From Aphis gossypii (taxonomy: Eukaryota; Arthropoda; Insecta; Hemiptera; Aphididae), in contig NC_065531.1 of the NCBI RefSeq assembly GCF_020184175.1, positions 7,213,213 through 7,277,212 of the forward strand: 64,000 nucleotides of DNA, read 5' to 3'. A program made the position numbers and the translations under genes. This document shows, piece after piece, positions 51,601 to 63,005 of this stretch (position 1 is the stretch's first letter; every line of letters starts with the position of its first letter). Under the pieces are notes generated by a model. That model had not been told where the DNA came from. It saw nothing but the letters and a program-made list of their open reading frames with translations, and did not search any database.

Positions 51601-54600
51601 TTAAATAAATACCATAAAGAAGATACTTAAATAGTTAAATCTAAAAGTCTATTAATCACAGAATTTAATATCTGACTGTTTATTAAATCCTTTATTATAA
51701 TGTATGAGAATGTAAATAGTATTTAAAATTATTTGTGGTAAAAGGTTTCTTTTTCTTTTTCTCAAACTTGAATGTTTTTTTTTTTTAATAATACTTTTAT
51801 TCCTAATATTTATAAGTTTCAGGTAAATAATATAATTTGTTTTAGTTTATTCTACATTACATTATTAAAAACCCATAATTTATTATATACTAAGTTTTCA
51901 ATTTTCATCTAATATAATATAATATATCTACGATGTTAACTTACAGGGTTAGGTGTTTTAATCAATTATTATTACAATGAAAAATATATGTATAATCAAA
52001 TCTATTATAGTACCTATTCATAGAAAACTTTTAATAGATACCTTGCTTTTAAATTATGCTTTAACAAAAAGATCTTTTTTTTTATAATTTCATCAATTGT
52101 ATTATTTACTTACTAAACATTTTAATATTATTATGTTCTATAAAATATATTTTTTCTAACTAGTTTTAAAAATATTTCATTTTTATACTCTTTTATTCAC
52201 TTAATAAAACAGGTTATAATACTAGCCACATGTGAAACATGATGAGGAGTTCATACGATTACGATCTGTGACATGTATATTTTTAAATTTATCATTTTCA
52301 TTTGAAGGGCAGGGTATCTAAGATATGTTTGAGGGCCAATTTCGACCGATGAATTATTGTAGGTTGGAGATCCCTGCAATAAAACATCTATCAATAAATA
52401 ACATTGCTCATGTAAAATCAAGTTTTATTATTTTTATAAAACTTTAATCACATATAATACATAATAATGTTAATAGTTATATCAATTTATTTAAGTGTGG
52501 GTATTTGAGTTTATCAACTTTATTAACAAATACAATTTATTATTATTTGATATTGGATATTTCCTACGAATAATATAATAACTTCTTTACTAATGGGCAA
52601 TGATACGAATATTTAAAGTGGAAAGTGGAAACTATACTGATCAAACTTTTTAAACATTATTCAAGTCAATGAATAAATTATATATTTAAATTAACTTTAA
52701 ATAATATTCAACTTTAGTTTAAAAAAGTTATATGAAAATTTTAAATTCTTTTGATAGAGAAGTAAGTAATACTTTAACCACTACACTGCAAAAGATGAAA
52801 TAATGTTATTCAATAAGACACCATAGATAAAAATAATAATATACTTTCTTATGTGCGAACGCTGAATACAAAAATTAACATTTTCATTTTCATTATTGAT
52901 TACGTACCTAGTTGTTTTTATTTATCATAAGAAAAAAATCAAGGGAATATTCAAATATTAAAATCGTGTAAACGGTTATAAAAAATAAGTGAAGGGTCAA
53001 GTAATTTAGACCAACGACGTCATAATAATATATAAAGAGGTTGAGTATATTGTTTCGAAATAAAATACAAGTGTACCGGAATGTTGTAAATAATTTTCTA
53101 GTCCACCATTGTTTTATATATATTATTTGACACTCCTCAATAAGCACTACTGATTAAAGGTCAAAGAAGGTTTTATTCTTACCTTTATTATTTTTTTCAT
53201 TTTCAGTAAAAAACTCTTAAGTATTATAGTACTATACAATTTTATGTTTGAAATTTTGAAAGGTTTTAACAGAGGTTAAAAAACTATTGTTATAACATTG
53301 TATCTTTACTTACAAAGATAGTATACAATGCAAAATATCCACTGTTGTGCACAAACTAAATTTAGAAAAATGTCATTCTACTTTTCTTAGATTATTATGT
53401 GCCTTTAGCATAGTTTTAGCTGTAGATATCTATACTTGTATACTTCTATACTTGTATTTTCATTAAAACAATAATTTAAAGTAGGTAAAATAAAAAGTAT
53501 ATTCAGAACTTAGATAAGGACATTAGATACAGAAAAACCACCTAATGATTTAAAAATCTAACAATTATGGCAAAGCGTATAATATTGTCATAACCAAAGT
53601 CCATAGAATTATTTTCCAATATTCATTATTGATTTTAAGTGTTAAATTTTGATGTTCGAAACATAAGTAGAAAACCCATATTTATTTTACGAAACGTCTG
53701 AAAGTACGTTAAATATTCACTGATTATTTATATAAAATTAGGAAACTTTCGACAGATAGTAAAAATTTGGTATATTTGTAAGAATACATTTATCAAAATT
53801 GGTTAAAACTTATATCATTAGAACTTGAGAATAACTTCAATTATTTCAAGACACGATCATCAAAAGCACTTATTCTGTATCAGAACATTACAATTACTGA
53901 TTTTTAATAAGTTTATTGACATCAAACACACTATTTTTTTAACATTATCTTTACAAAAAATATTACAATCAGTAACATATGATTTAAGCGAAGTAGAATA
54001 TGTATTAAAACAGTTGTAAGTGAAGTTAAAGATAAACAAACTAATATAAGCCAGATTTTTAAAAAAAATATTTCAAAAAGAAAAAAAAATTTTAAAGTTG
54101 ATACATCACATCAAAATTCTAAAACTAGTTGGATGTCAAAAATAGATTCAACATTAATAACAGTCTATAAAAGCTTTTCTTATGTTCAGCAGTACACTGT
54201 AAGGGTTCCTAATTCTCAGTGATTCCGAATAGACTTGGAAAATTTTATTTAAATTTCTACAACAATTAATCATTTAATAATAACAATAATAAAAACAAAA
54301 TTATATGTGTCTATTATTCAATTTGTTATAGACGTACTCTTTTAATTTTTATAAGCGGTTATTTAAAATAATCTCCTGATTTAAATGGTATATTTGGATT
54401 TTTCTTAGGCATTTTAAAAGGGTATTAATAAATTTTCCCTGTAAAACGATGACGACAAGAACAACAGCGATAGCTCGACAATGTCGCAAATACAATAATA
54501 CAATATTATAATATTATTTTTATTGTTTATAAATTTTTGATAAAAACCATAATAAATTGTTCATTTTTGTTATGTACAAGAAGTATCTTGGGAGTTGGGT

Positions 54601-57600
54601 GTATAATAATATGTATGTAACAAACTTGTTACCTATTTTAATACCTATTTATTGATGACAACATTATATTAATAAATGTTGATTATTTTTAAACATGTAG
54701 TCGACTATCGCGAGTTGGAGTCACAGCTTAGTATCTTGCGAAGAAACTCGTTATATTCTCGTAAAACATTAGCAATGTCTGCAATTGCGCATGTGTGGTG
54801 TATAATAATTTATTGAATATATTATTGTAATAATAATACTACCGATAAGAGTAAACAAAATAAGTTAATTTCTTCTAAAAAAATCTAAACCTACTAAAAA
54901 TACTAGCTCTGAAAACCTATCAACGATGAGTGATGTAAACGTGAAGAAAACGAAAAATCGTTAATATGATAGTGTTTGGATTCACATATACCTAACCAAA
55001 AGATGATTGCCTGAAATGCATTATTTTATCGGAAATTTTGATTTATTATGGCTACAGCAAAACTTAAAAGGCATTTGGAAACTAAACACCATCGCTTTCA
55101 GAGTAAGTCATTAGATTTATTTTTTTTTTAAAAGAAAGCGAATTGAAAGCTCAGAAGACAATGATTCGAAATACAGAAATTGGAAATGAGTTGGCTCTTA
55201 AAACATCATTTTTGATAACGTTTAGCATTGCTAATTAAATAAAAATTTCACCATAGGAGAAGACTTAATTATATCTTGTATGGTGAATGCCTGCCGTACA
55301 CTTTAAGGAGATAATACTATTTAAAAAATACGAACAAGTGAACAACTCATGTTTTCTAATGATATCATTTCAAATCACATGACTACAATGAATGATGATA
55401 TTCATAGACAACTTTAAATAAAAAAATAAAAGATATATACTCTGCAATTAAATGAGTTGGTTAACATTTCTGATAAAGTACTGCTGCTTATCTATTTTTG
55501 GTATGAGAACTGGAATGAAGAAAAAATTTAAAAAAAAATTATGAACCACTTGAAACTAGAGAAACATACAACTGCAGGTGCTAAAATGTTTTCAGTATTG
55601 TCTAATTATTTCTTAAGTGCTGGTTTAAAAATTTCAGGCTTCTTCTCAATTTATACTGATGGCGTAAAAATTACTACACTAGTAGACATGCAGAATCAGT
55701 CACAAAATTGAAACAAATAGTATTAAGTATCAAGGCTTATGTAGTATGATACTCTGAGAAATATTGTCAAGTAAAAGAATAATTACTAAATTAAATTAAA
55801 TTAAAACAGCTCTCAAAACAGTAAATTTTATGAAGTCCTATACTCTTAATTCACAATTAGTTTCAATGTTATTTGTTAAAATGAAATCCACACATAAAAT
55901 TGTATTACTGCATACAGGAGTTCGCTGACTACCGAAAGGTCAGGAATTAAAAATATTGTGTAAACTCAGAAAATAAATAATTATATACCTTTTCAGTAAA
56001 AACTGTGACCTTGTTCAGTACTTCAAAATTATAGATTAGCATGAAATTATAATATTATCTTACACACATATTTTAACTTTTGAATTATATAAACTTATCT
56101 CTTTTGAAAACACAGAAAACCATATTTCACAAGAAGAGAAGAGGAGAAGCAAAAAAAATAAAATAACCCGTGGTTCACAAGAATTGAAACATTTTTTTGA
56201 TATGTTCAGTATTTTAATGTAGTTCAAGAGTGGTTCAAATAAAATAAAAGTAGGTCCTCGGACAGGATAGTATAATTTTACTGTAAGTATTCGATTTGAA
56301 TGCGATATGATTGCATTCGATAAAAAACGATTCTGAGCGGACGAGAGGATTTTTTTATTTAATTTTATTCGTTTCTATGGTGATAAACAAAGCCGTAATT
56401 ATTTTAAATTATCTACATAATCGTGGTGTTGTATATTTTTTCTCCTTTAACCGCTTTTATTTCGAGTATCATTTCGAAAATCGAAAAATGACCTCTCTAA
56501 AGTACCAGCTCAAAAACATTACCTTTCAGAAAATATGCTACACTTGTACTTTTGAGCAAGTTTAGGGGGAGAAAAGTGTTTACAGAATAAAATAAAAATA
56601 AACATCATTGTAAAACCAATAGGTACATTCCTCGCTCCGCTCAGAATCTAAAATTGAAGATTATAATTTTACTCAATATAAACTGATTATTTTTCATCAC
56701 TTGAAAATTACGCTTCAATTAGAAATATAACCTTATAACCTAATATAACCTTCAAACCAAGACCCAAGAGGAGATTTTTTATGGATTTTGGATTTTGGAC
56801 ATTTCAATGGGTCAACATCATTTACGAATAAAGAACATATCTTGAACTTGACAGATTTTTCCTCATATGTCACTTTGAAAAACTTGAAAAACAATTCATC
56901 TCTATATAAGTTTTGGACTTAAGTACATAACAAATACGAGCTATTAAATTAAAAAGCATTGAAAATTCTACTTTCTTTTCTTTCAACGTATTTGTTAGAA
57001 AGCAGCTTTTCAACAGTCACCGCAACCAAGACTAAATATAATGGGTTACATTTTATACCTATTCTAAGACTCGTCATCCATCCCATTAAGATTAATACGC
57101 TGATAGTATAATAATTAATTAATTATATTTTTGATTATTAAAATCAGATAAAAAGTTTGATATGATACTTAATTAAATAGTTTAATTATATTTAATACAT
57201 TGTTTATATTGCCGTTTGTTTTCTGTACCCTCCTTTTTTGATAAGTTATTAATATAAATTTTTATAGGAATTCTACATAAAATAAGTATAGGTATTTGAT
57301 ATTCCGTGATCTTAGAAAGATAAAAAAAAATACTACTTTAAAAGACTATTTCCATATAGCAATTTTATACAACTGAAAGTTTTCAAGTCATTAAACAGTT
57401 TCCTTCTTAAAACTTATTTATACCAAAAATATGTGATTAAACCTCAATATCATCTACGGGTTATAACTTTTATTCAAACTTTATTAGATATAATGCACTG
57501 TATAAATAAAATGAATGAAATAGAAAATAGATAACCAATCCTCAAAAATATCATCCATTTACAGACAATGACTCATTAAGCAACTATAATACTGATTTTT

Positions 57601-60600
57601 TTTCCCAAATAAAGATTTTATGTTAAACACGTTAATTGGTTACACCGCCAATTTCAACATAAACGCCTAATACACAGAATTAAGTAACAAACGAAATACT
57701 ACTAAAAAACCACAATTAAATTGCCTGTTTCTATTAAGTGTTCATAAAAGTATCAACGTGGATCCAAAAGACATCATAATTTAATCTTTCAAAAAAATAG
57801 AAAAATGTTACTAGTATAAGATAATCAGTTGATTGCGTCTGTATAAAACGTTATTTCGTAAAATTTAGTACCTAATTATTTCTAGAATAACGATTTGTAT
57901 TTTTCTGTAATGAAATTCATAAGGTTTTATATTTTAAAAGTAAAAAATGTTTGACCCTTCACCCACCTTTGAAATTTATTTCCAGTTACGGCTTTGCATA
58001 TTATACAGCCATTTTACTTGCATTTTGCAATTCTTATTGTGGCAATAAATTTATGAAATATGGTTGATAATTTAAGTATAAAATATAATCAATGTGTGTT
58101 TCAGTGTTTGCGTTAGCTCAAGATGCACCATAGAAAGTTTCACAACTAAAACCAAATCCCCATTAAACTATCTACTCAAAGAAACAAACTTATAACTCCT
58201 GATAATGTATTTTAGGTTAAAGGTTAAAGGTTAGTTAAGTTTTATTTTAAAATTGATATTCTACAACGACATACACTAAAATAACAAATTATATATTTAT
58301 TTAATTAAAATATATAATATAGTGCAGTATTATTGAAGTTATCATTCAGTACTTAGTAGCTAGGTAGGTATATGAATGAGAAAATAAATATACTTACACG
58401 TTATAATAATGTAAAAAGTAGAATAGTTTACAGTTTATAGCAATCAAAACAAAGTCGCAATAACCACGGCCTGTAACAAATAAGCTCACGAACCCAGTGT
58501 AATCCACGTTTAATATATTTTGTTAAACAGATTCAGAACAACGAATAAAATTGATTTTAAAAATGTAATCTTTTTTAAAAACTAAACTAGAATTTTTCCA
58601 AACTAATAAATATTTATTATTATCTCTAATTAAATAATGGTTATCGTTAGTAATAATTATTATATGTAATTAAATAATGATTTTGATTTTCTATACAATT
58701 TATTATAATTCAATAAATGTAGACAATTATTATTATTTAACTTATAATAAAAAATAAGCAATACATTTCTTTTTTAATCTTGACATATTTATAGTTAAAT
58801 TTATTTTAGTGATTATTGAGTCTTTGTTAAGCGGTTTATTTAAAATTTATCTTATAAAAAAGGTAATGAATTGATGCTTTGTTTCATTGAATTATATGGT
58901 GAAAATATAAAGGTTTAATACCTCGGTGTCATTATTAATTTTACTCTGATTGAGTATATTATAAAATCAGTTAAGTTACACTAGTTCCTATCGAGGAACG
59001 TAAATACATGTGTAGGTAGAATGCAAACATGCCTGCAGACTGCTTTCGAACTCAGCTGGAATTTAATAATATTTAGGGTAGTTAAATTTTGTACATACCA
59101 TGAATTTAATATAATAACATCGTCAATGGCGTTTTCAACCCAAGCTTAACAAAAGTAACTATTTTTTTATTATTATTATTATAAAATTTTAATTTCTGAC
59201 TATTGAATTACTTAAATTATTTAATATTTAATTAGGCTAATAATCTCTCATGAAATTCAATGATTAAACGAATTTTTAAAAATCCATGCACGTAAAAATA
59301 TAATATAAATTAATATGTTTAAGTAAAATTCAGTTTGGATTAAAACAACATTACTAATATTATATAAATACTGTATTATGTTGATTTAATATGTAATATA
59401 ATAACAATTTTTATTTTTCAAGAGATCTAATGCAATTAAGAATTGAAATGTATTAAAAAAAATAAAAGTTGAACAATATTTAGAGATGTTTCAATACATT
59501 TTCAATATTTTTCATGTAACCTAATTTTATATTACCAAAAATTTTAAAATAAAACAAATATTTAGTAATATGCCATAAAAACAGAATTTTTCTACTAACA
59601 TTATAAAAAATTAAATGAGTAACGTTACTTTAATAACTGAAAATTATTATTTCTTAAGATTTAATAAAGTAATTGAAAATTGAGTTCATTCGTATGACTA
59701 CCACTACTTGTAGATAACTATTAAAAAATCTAACCTCTTTTTAGAATTTAAATTATTACATATATTATATAATATTAATATGAAAATATCATATTGAGTA
59801 CTAAAAATGTAAACAAAAATATTATAAAAGTGTTTTCTATGAATTTGTCAGCACATTACTCCTATAGCTATTTGTAGTAGGCAATTACACAACACATATT
59901 CAATACTATCTATACAATGTACCGATGTATTTAAAACATTTTATATGTTTGAAACTACAATAATTAAATTATATGTTAGTAAATAGTTATTGATTAATCA
60001 TTACGTGTTCATAAATGAAAATATTATTTATGTAAATTGGATCAACATAATATTGTTTTGTTTTTATAAGTAGAGTTTTTGAGAATTATTTCCCAAGAGA
60101 GTATTGAAATTGAATAATAAAACAACTAAAATAATTAATTTAAATTAATTTGTTGTAAAAACATATTTTTTCTTAGCATACAAAAATGTTTGGAATAATT
60201 ATAATACTTACTGTGGTTTATTTAAATTGGGGTGAAGTTTTAGACGTTAGACGTATCGAATTCAATTTAATATTTAGGATAATGATTTACGAAATAATGT
60301 ATTGACTTACCAAATGCGTTAACGTAATAAACAGGAACAGTCCACCGGCGAAAGAGAATACAAACCCAGAATATTCCATATTTCCCAAACAAATACCAAT
60401 TACCAAACCTATAAACGCTGTACAAGCCGACAGGAAATTAAATGACAAAGCACGACGGAATGACATGCCGGACTGAATAAGTATAGCAAAATCTCCTAAA
60501 AATTAATACACTTATATTATAATAATAAACAATATTATGTAACAGCGCAAATTATAATTTTTCATGTTTTGGGTTTTGAGCGAATCGACAATTATGCCAA

Positions 60601-63005
60601 TTTAATGTATGATTATTTTTTGAAAAATACCCTTAGATGCAGTGAAAATTACACTGAAACCTTCGTTTAGCGATTTAACGACAATTTTATAGATTGATAA
60701 CGGTAAACATTGCACAACATGCAGAATATTATTTTTACAGGCTTACAGTTGTCTAATGCTTGTTAGAATCTTATAATAGTCATAACACAATTTATCGAAA
60801 GGTGGAAATTATAGAAAATATTTTCTTTTGTGTAATATCGTTTTAACTGTCGTCGAGTATCTTACATTTAAGAAAACAGTATTTTTATTTTTTTTTATGA
60901 AACTCAATGCTGTAGATGAATGGTTGAGTGAAACGAAACTTTGTAATATGCGTAGTTATATGTTGGACTTAATATTGTGGATACAAAGTGTGTGCTTACC
61001 GATTTCATGTGGGAATTCCTCGCAAGCAATTGCAACCGATATGGATATGCCGGTGGTGACATTTTCTGAGAACGCAGCACCAATCGACATACCATCGATT
61101 ATGTTATGTAGACTGTCGCCAAATAGAACCAATAGAGCTAACGTCGAAATCGGGCTCTTATCATCCTAAACAGACGAATTTATTTATTTACAAAACAATA
61201 TAATATTATTTTATACAAACGAAATTGTTTGTATACAATCATCACGAATTCGCGAATAAGAACTTTGCGTTTTACTCATCCATATGCACTTGCCATAGAT
61301 TTATTTGTTAATTTGTGACTGTGACTGTGACCGTGACCGTGTGATATTTGTTTCATTTCTGTTCCATTGCCATTATTGAGCTGAAGTGACGGCGATAGTT
61401 CGTCAATGCCGACCTATAAACCTCATAATATTGTATAAACCGTATAAATCAAAAGAAAAAAGAAACTAAGTATATGAATCGAAATTATAAACCATACTTG
61501 TACCTTTTTTTCTTCTTTGTAGAAAATGATGCCGGCTAATGTTTCGATCATATATAATCCCCACAGGCTCAACCACATTATAAGAGCCGTGTGTCTAAAG
61601 TCGGGAAACGACTCTGCTATTTTGAACGCCTGAAAAATTTCGTTAAAACAAAATTAATTATTCCATAATCTATAGTTACATCATTTTTCAAATCACATCA
61701 ACATGTAAAATTATCAATATACACATTAATACCTAGTGGCAAATTACTTATTAGTAGTTAATAATTAGTATTATTATATGCACCTATTATACACATATAT
61801 TTTAATTTTTAATACATATTATTTATTTATATATATAGCCATATAGGTTATATACTATATAGGTTTAATATAATTACTTTGCAACAAAACTATGCCTGAT
61901 AATAGATAGATTTTCCGAAGTTATCCATAAATGTGGAAAAAATCATAATTTAATTACTCTACGTCTCTACCCAATCTACGAGTTTTTATAAATCATAAAT
62001 TATTGATCTTTCAATTCATATTAGTGATAATAATAAATGAACATAATGCGTTAGTGAAAAATAAATTTGGTTAATGATTATTTTTAGTGATTAACATTAA
62101 ATAACGATACATTAAAATATAATTCTATATTACTAGCTATAAACGTCAACTTTATTTTAAAATATATTATGTTCAAAAATCGAAGAATAATTCAATTTAG
62201 TTAAAGTGACTTAGATATTTAAGTTTCCTGACATATTTGAAAAGTGTATTTCTGCGAATAATCAGAAATTATACTAACATTATTAATGATTACATAATCG
62301 TTTGTTAAAATCGAATAAATTCTAATATTTATTTTTAGTGAATATTTTAAGTAAACAGTTAATCATTTTGTCAAAAACTGGTTTATTCCCTTTTTTCAAA
62401 GTTTTTTTTTTTTAAAACTGAGAAAAATACAAGGATTTTTTTCCTTTTGACTTTCTAAATTGCCAAGCTAGATCCTATCAGAAATTACCCATAAAATTGA
62501 AGATCTGTATTCTCACAGCATAAGTGTTTGTTAATTTATATATACAATTGTATACATTAAGTTTATTATAACATATATATTTAAATCTATTTACATTAAT
62601 ATAATACGATATTGATATTTTAAAAACACATACTTCAGGAAGAAGTTGGAATACAGCTGAACTTGATAATGACCCTGTGGCTAAACCCAAAAGAATTCTC
62701 ATAACAGTTTTCTTTCGATTCGGGTCGTTGAGTAGTGGCCAAAATATTGCGCCAACGAGCCCCGATAAACTTATGATGCCAACTGACACTAAACCTCCAA
62801 TCCAAGCTATAAAACAATTTAATTACCGCCGTACAGTATTATGTTTAAAAAAACTACGATTTTACTTACCTTCAGCATTCGTGGACTTTCTAGGTTGCAA
62901 TACCGGCATTTGGTTATCTGGAGATGCCATTGCTTTGATCGGATAATTTTCTTCATAACTAATGAACTCAATCGTACATGCATTTGGTCTAGATGCATTA
63001 TCACA
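41509..63005 (-). CDS. ZIP metal transporter (SLC39, ZIP8/ZIP14-like), 5' part outside window
   Basis: Exons in transcription order: 63005-62870, 62806-62634, 61629-61504 (or to 61498), 61413-61276, 61165-61000, 60495-60311, 41655-41509 (ends TAA). The frame is consistent across junctions except for a TGA at 61276-61278. Encoded parts: an extracellular segment with two Cys; TM1-TM2 ending VFQLLPEAF; TM3 (about LIMWLSLWGLYMIETLAGII); a cytoplasmic His-rich loop HGHGHSHSH; TM4 with HNIIDG; TM5 with CEEFPHEIGD; TM6-TM7; and TM8 with LLLQNIGMLTG. H/N/D of TM4 and E/H/E of TM5 form the ZIP metal site. Glu in place of His in EEFPHE is characteristic of ZIP8/ZIP14, which carry zinc, iron and manganese into the cytosol; the substrate here is inferred. 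The start and N-terminal domain lie beyond 64000 or in unrecognised exons after 63005. Confidence 0.92.
42470..42830. promoter_or_regulatory. GC-richer island in the ZIP last intron
   Basis: About 360 bp near the 3' end of the intron with more G, C and CpG than its surroundings. It has open frames on both strands (for example minus 42820-42620) but no splice or protein evidence. It could be a regulatory element or an old insertion. Confidence 0.2.
44700..44880 (+). other. possible coding relic in the ZIP intron
   Basis: A GC-richer 180-bp patch with a plus-strand frame reading DNRFGGIPQPLTEILQNSSE then ETIEKKNIKS. It looks protein-derived rather than random, but I do not recognise the source. 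No start or splice context was found. Confidence 0.25.
45593..45626. repeat. (ATT)n microsatellite
   Basis: About eleven uninterrupted ATT units. A shorter TTA run lies near 47234-47257. Confidence 0.9.
48181..48774. mobile_element. hAT-type MITE with AAACCG-rich interior (594 bp)
   Basis: Perfect 15-bp inverted ends CAGGGCTTGAAACCG lie inside an exact 8-bp target duplication ATATTATC (48173-48180 and 48775-48782). Near both ends the hexamer AAACCG (with variants such as AATCGA) is repeated many times in both orientations. No protein is encoded. TIR start and duplication length identify hAT mobilisation. Confidence 0.93.
49100..49335 (+). repeat. copy of the palindrome/CTCCG-CAGAATC repeat family
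   Basis: CATTGCAAAACCAATACATT followed by ACTTTACTCAGAACCCAAAAT (49289-49333) parallels the motif at 14146-14200 and at 56604-56653. The upstream ATCGGTTTTGTCAAAATC (49129-49146) recalls the palindrome arm text near 15045-15075. Confidence 0.45.
50500..50740. promoter_or_regulatory. GC-richer island in the middle of the ZIP last intron
   Basis: About 240 bp of higher GC and CpG with no open coding frame, transposon end or repeat partner seen. A regulatory element of the ZIP gene is possible but unproven. Confidence 0.2.
52210..52376. mobile_element. degraded hAT-type MITE (167 bp)
   Basis: The right end, reverse complemented, reads CAGGGATCTCCAACC, a typical hAT MITE end. The left end begins CAGG but is poorly conserved. 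Flanking 8-mers TAATAAAA and CAATAAAA agree at 7 of 8 positions. Confidence 0.4.
53825..54180 (+). pseudogene. possible decayed hAT transposase fragment
   Basis: A 64-codon frame (53825-54019) ends LQSVTYDLSEVEYVLKQL, followed by frameshifted text SEVKDKQTNISQIF and SWMSKIDSTL. The pattern of a helical LQS...LSxxxxVLKxL segment resembles the middle of DUF4371-type hAT proteins. It lies 0.8 kb upstream of a clearer hAT relic but reads as a different family. Weak evidence. Confidence 0.3.
54926..57070 (+). pseudogene. decayed hAT transposase, ZBED5/SCAND3-like
   Basis: Broken frames on the plus strand follow the order of a ZBED5/SCAND3-type protein. BED-finger end and linker: KLKRHLETKHHRFQSKSLDL (55053-55112) then FFKRKRIESSEDN. 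A GEDLI-like segment lies near 55257, TLQLNE near 55440, ENWNEEK (55510-55530), then MFSVLSNYFLSAGLKISGFF (about 55587-55646) and SIYTDG. The dimerisation end is SSLYKFW, KALKILLSF and STYLLESSFSTVTATKTKY (about 56895-57040). Many stops and frameshifts make it non-functional, and a repeat (56270-56655) interrupts it. The element's termini were not found. Confidence 0.72.
56270..56655. repeat. repeat inserted in the ZBED5-like relic
   Basis: This segment begins near a CGATTCTGAGCGGAC motif (56328-56342) and ends with the inverted counterpart CTCCGCTCAGAATCTAAAA (56635-56653), preceded by CATTGTAAAACCAATAGG. The motif is the one in the palindrome at 14.1-14.8 kb, so the same repeat family is present here. 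The 84-codon frame inside (56311-56565) is probably non-coding. Confidence 0.55.
61276..61278 (-). other. in-frame TGA at the 3' end of ZIP exon 61413-61276
   Basis: The His-rich loop exon is 138 nt with phase-0 boundaries and one open frame. The only good donor (TGA|GTAAAA) makes TGA its last codon, directly before the next exon (DDKSPISTLA). No other donor keeps the downstream ZIP frame. It may be a sequencing error, a nonsense allele, an unusual donor, recoding, or an optional exon: joining exon 61629-61504 straight to 61165-61000 also keeps the frame. Confidence 0.7.

Larger units (their letters stand above)
41656..60310 (-). other. 18.7 kb last intron of the ZIP gene
   Basis: The donor GTAAGT at 60310-60305 and the acceptor TTTTTTAG before 41655 join ITLTHL to TPEMKS in frame, as ZIP proteins require, so no exon is missing between them. 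The intron is AT-rich and hosts MITEs, a decayed hAT copy and repeat fragments listed separately. Remaining stretches (42831-48172, 49336-52201, 52385-53824, 57100-60300) show nothing beyond microsatellites and chance ORFs. Confidence 0.85.

Noticed and set aside
60828..61169. 113-codon plus-strand ORF, and other plus-strand ORFs at 62677-63023.
   Set aside because: They are antisense shadows of ZIP exons, whose minus-strand translation gives conserved transporter motifs and proper splice sites.
62478..62789. 103-codon minus-strand ORF taken as a single-exon gene.
   Set aside because: Only 62634-62806 is a real ZIP exon. The remainder of the ORF reads into the intron.
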